From JBFWIL01 sp050256015 (GTDB lineage: Bacteria > Bacteroidota > Bacteroidia > Bacteroidales > Prolixibacteraceae): DNA of 7,464 nucleotides. How positions within the stretch are numbered: position 1 is the stretch's first letter; each line of letters opens with the position of its first letter. Location of the stretch: NCBI GenBank assembly GCA_050256015.1, contig JBFWIL010000130.1:1-7464 (forward strand), read 5' to 3'. Below, one piece after another: positions 5,387 to 7,464 of the stretch. The notes beneath the pieces are model-generated. The model was not told the DNA's origin, ran no database searches, and saw only the letters and a list, made by a program, of their open reading frames with translations. Position numbers and translations under genes: made by a program.

Positions 5387-7192
5387 TTAAAACGGCCAGA
5401 TTAAAGGAATGACAACGACTGAAATAATAAAGGCCAAAATATTCAGCGGGATACCCACTTTGCTGTAATCGCCGAACCTGTAATTTCCTATACTCTGCAC
5501 CAATAGGTTGGTTTGATATCCGATGGGAGTGGCAAAACTGGCCGATGAGGCAATACATATGGTTATGAAAAACGGCTTCGGATCAACCTGTAGTTGTTGT
5601 GAAGCCGCATAGGCAATGGGAAAAACCAGGGCCGCTGCGGCGTTATTGGTTATTACCTCCGTGAAAATATTGGTCAGCAGGTAAAGTGTAATTAGTACTC
5701 CCAGCGGACCAAAAGATTTGGAAAAGTTGATTGCCGTGGAGGCAATGCTGTCTGCGGCTCCGGAGTTTTGCAGTGCTTTACTGATTCCGAAAGCACAGGC
5801 AATGGTGATGAGTACATCCCAGGAAACTGCCTTGGTGTACTGCCGGTTGGGCAGAACGTTGATCCAGGTCATTACCACTGCTGCGATGGCAGCAAAATAA
5901 AACATATCCGGATTTTCTCCCTTGATCGGAGGCAGGAACTTACCGGTTGTGGCTCCGAGAATCATAAGCAGGACCAGCATTAAGGCAGCCAGTCGTTGTC
6001 CTTTATAGCGCGGCGGCGGAACTTCCCCGATAAAGGAGGTTAGATAAAAAGTTTTGGAACTGCCCCAGTTCTTAATGAAATTTTCATTGGTGAGCAGTAC
6101 CAGGCTGTCACCGTCTTTCATGCGGACCGATCCGACATCGGAGGATATGGTTTCCCCGTTCCGGTAAACGGCCAGCACTTCCGCCTGGTAGTGTCCCAAA
6201 AAATCAAATTCGTCGATGGTCTGACTTATCCCCGGGAAACGGGGGGCAATTACCACCTCAATTTGTTTGATGTCAGTGCTTTTGTAAAATTTCCCGAATC
6301 CTTTCATGGCCTTCAACTCAAGCTTACGCTGGGTGATCAATGGTAGGAGATGATCTGATTTGACGGCGATAACCAGCTTGTCGTTCTGCTGCAATTCAAA
6401 TTTTCCTTTCCGGCCATCAAAAAGTTCACCTTTACGGTCTATGGAATGTATGATAATGTTTTTAAGTTGATGACAGCGTCCGTTGTTGGTTTCTTCCCCG
6501 ACCAGAGAACTGCCTGCGGATAGGCTGGCGTCCAGAAAATATTCCTTGTAATCGGAGCGTTGCCTGTTGTGCTTATTTTTTTCTCCGGGAAGGAGCCTGT
6601 GCCCGACAAAGGCCAGATAAAACAGCCCGGCAAAGGCAATCCAGATTCCAACTTTGCCCAGTTCAAACATGCTCAGTCCGCTCATCCCGTTTTCCAGCAT
6701 CAGTCCGTGCACCACCAGGTTTGTAGAAGTTCCGATCAGCGTGCAGGTTCCGCCGAGTATGGTGGCGTAGGAGAGGGGAATCAGAAACTTTTGGGGGGAA
6801 AGGTTCATTTTTTCTGCCCAGTTTTTGATGATGGGGGCGAAGATTACAACCACGGGCGTATTGTTTAAAAAAGCTGAGATGGTGGAAATTGGCAATAGAA
6901 TCCGGATCAGTGTACCCGGCATCCGGCCCCGGCGTTTTGGCAAAAAGTTTCTTGCCACGATGTTTAGCCCGCCGGTTTGTCTTACCCCTTCGCTGACCAG
7001 AAAAAGCACGGCTATAGTCAGCATGCCCTTGTTTGAAAAACCGGCCAGACTTTCCCTGCTGCTGATTACCCCGGTGGCCATCAGTACCACCAGGGCAGAA
7101 AACAGAACCATCCCCGGTCGCATTAAGTCGTTGATCAGGGCGATGATCATCAGGGAAATTATTCCCAGCACAAAGTAGCCTTCAAAAGTCAT
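5387..7192 (-). CDS. SLC13/DASS family anion transporter with two RCK-C (TrkA-C) domains, probable sulfate permease
   Basis: This is a 601-residue inner-membrane transporter. N-terminal hydrophobic segments occupy about 5-200 and C-terminal ones about 400-601. Between them a hydrophilic region (about 205-390) looks like two tandem RCK-C domains, one around ELFDGRKGKFELQQNDKLVI (256-275) and one around SVRMKDGDSLVLLT (355-368). Family signature loops are visible in both halves: SAFLNNTPVVVIFAPI (106-121) with GTSTNLVV (154-161), and EVITNNAAAALVFPIA (512-527) with ATPIGYQTNLLV (554-565). These resemble the paired NT/TN substrate and Na+ binding motifs of SLC13/DASS proteins. Proteins of this layout (SAC1/SLT-like) include sulfate transporters, and the position directly upstream of cysD and cysN/C supports sulfate as substrate, but a dicarboxylate is not excluded by sequence. 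The ATG at 7192 gives an N-terminus that begins directly with a membrane helix. No Shine-Dalgarno is evident. Confidence 0.9.
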   Translation of the reverse strand: MTFEGYFVLGIISLMIIALINDLMRPGMVLFSALVVLMATGVISSRESLAGFSNKGMLTIAVLFLVSEGVRQTGGLNIVARNFLPKRRGRMPGTLIRILLPISTISAFLNNTPVVVIFAPIIKNWAEKMNLSPQKFLIPLSYATILGGTCTLIGTSTNLVVHGLMLENGMSGLSMFELGKVGIWIAFAGLFYLAFVGHRLLPGEKNKHNRQRSDYKEYFLDASLSAGSSLVGEETNNGRCHQLKNIIIHSIDRKGELFDGRKGKFELQQNDKLVIAVKSDHLLPLITQRKLELKAMKGFGKFYKSTDIKQIEVVIAPRFPGISQTIDEFDFLGHYQAEVLAVYRNGETISSDVGSVRMKDGDSLVLLTNENFIKNWGSSKTFYLTSFIGEVPPPRYKGQRLAALMLVLLMILGATTGKFLPPIKGENPDMFYFAAIAAVVMTWINVLPNRQYTKAVSWDVLITIACAFGISKALQNSGAADSIASTAINFSKSFGPLGVLITLYLLTNIFTEVITNNAAAALVFPIAYAASQQLQVDPKPFFITICIASSASFATPIGYQTNLLVQSIGNYRFGDYSKVGIPLNILAFIISVVVIPLIWPF

Positions 7193-7221
7193 CCGGATAT
7201 TGCTTTGATTTCACTTTTCAG

Positions 7222-7229
7222 CAAAGTTA
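7222..7229 (-). promoter_or_regulatory. Candidate Bacteroidetes -7 box for the transporter-cysD-cysN operon
   Basis: On the minus strand this reads TAACTTTG, an exact match to TAnnTTTG, 29 bases upstream of the transporter ATG in an AT-rich stretch. It predicts a short leader of about 20-25 bases. The tetramer at the 20-base upstream position is CATG, so no good -33 TTTG is present. The core may depend on an activator, or the match may be chance. Confidence 0.45.
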
Positions 7230-7329
7230 AATTTATTCACCTGGCCGGACATGGGGTAAAATACTTATTTGGTTTTTCTTTTGCTTCGCTGCTGACTTGT
7301 TTCGGTTTTACGTATTTTTAGCATGATGT

Positions 7330-7361
7330 TTTGGCTATTGAACCGAAATGTTCTAATTTTG
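7330..7361 (+). promoter_or_regulatory. Bacteroidetes-type promoter for tRNA-Lys
   Basis: TTTG at 7330-7333, a 20-base spacer, then TAATTTTG at 7354-7361. Both boxes and the spacing fit the Bacteroidetes primary sigma-factor consensus exactly. The expected transcription start is near 7367, about 30 bases before the tRNA. Confidence 0.7.
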
Positions 7362-7398
7362 CTGCGCTTTTGTCAGAAAGACGGAACGGAAAAAGGAT

Positions 7399-7464
7399 GA
7401 CTCAGTAGCTCAGCTGGTAGAGCACATCCCTTTTAAGGATGGGGTCCTGGGTTCGAATCCCAGC
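7399..7464 (+). tRNA. tRNA-Lys (anticodon TTT), 3' end cut by window edge
   Basis: The cloverleaf is readable. The 5' acceptor is GACTCAG (7399-7405), followed by TA. The D arm is GCTC/GAGC with loop AGCTGGTA (7408-7423). The anticodon arm is CATCC/GGATG (7425-7429, 7437-7441) with loop CTTTTAA and anticodon TTT at 7432-7434. A five-base variable loop follows. The T arm is CTGGG/CCCAG (7447-7463) with loop TTCGAAT. The final base, C at 7464, fits the first base of the expected 3' acceptor strand CTGAGTC, which lies outside the window. The gene is transcribed away from the neighbouring transporter. Confidence 0.96.

Noticed and set aside
7399..7464. tRNA-Lys as an integration site of a mobile element
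   Set aside because: No integrase, direct repeat of the tRNA 3' end or other mobile gene is visible; the 3' end lies outside the window.

Overview
The window looks like a chromosomal segment of a member of the Bacteroidota. The main grounds are AT-rich promoter elements matching the Bacteroidetes housekeeping consensus (TTTG, a spacer of about 20 bases, then TAnnTTTG), weak or absent Shine-Dalgarno sequences, a typical Bacteroidetes pairing of a sugar isomerase with a Tat-exported Gfo/Idh/MocA oxidoreductase, and a CysD/CysN-CysC sulfate activation pair beside an SLC13-type permease. The genus cannot be named from the sequence alone.

Left part, plus strand (1-2030): the 3' part of a xylose-isomerase-like TIM-barrel sugar isomerase/epimerase is followed almost without a gap by a Gfo/Idh/MocA oxidoreductase with a Tat signal. 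A strong intrinsic terminator (1995-2030) ends this transcript. The pair probably belongs to a carbohydrate catabolic operon that starts to the left of the window.

Middle gap (2031-2392): no intact gene. Read in two frames, the plus strand holds the N-terminus of a molybdate-type binding lipoprotein (ModA), interrupted by a stop codon. It is joined directly to a short piece from the C-terminal part of the permease (ModB). This is best explained as the scar of a decayed modAB locus that lost about a kilobase or more, and it is the least expected thing in the window.

Right part, minus strand (7192 down to 2393): an SLC13/DASS-type transporter with two RCK-C-like domains, then cysD, then a cysN-cysC fusion. 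Together they describe sulfate import followed by activation to APS, and possibly PAPS. The APS-kinase domain of the fusion has lost several residues that are near invariant in active CysC, so formation of PAPS by this protein is uncertain. No APS/PAPS reductase or sulfotransferase is visible.

Right edge (7399-7464, plus strand): a tRNA-Lys (anticodon TTT), cut by the window end just inside its 3' acceptor arm. It lies divergent from the transporter and has its own well-formed Bacteroidetes promoter.
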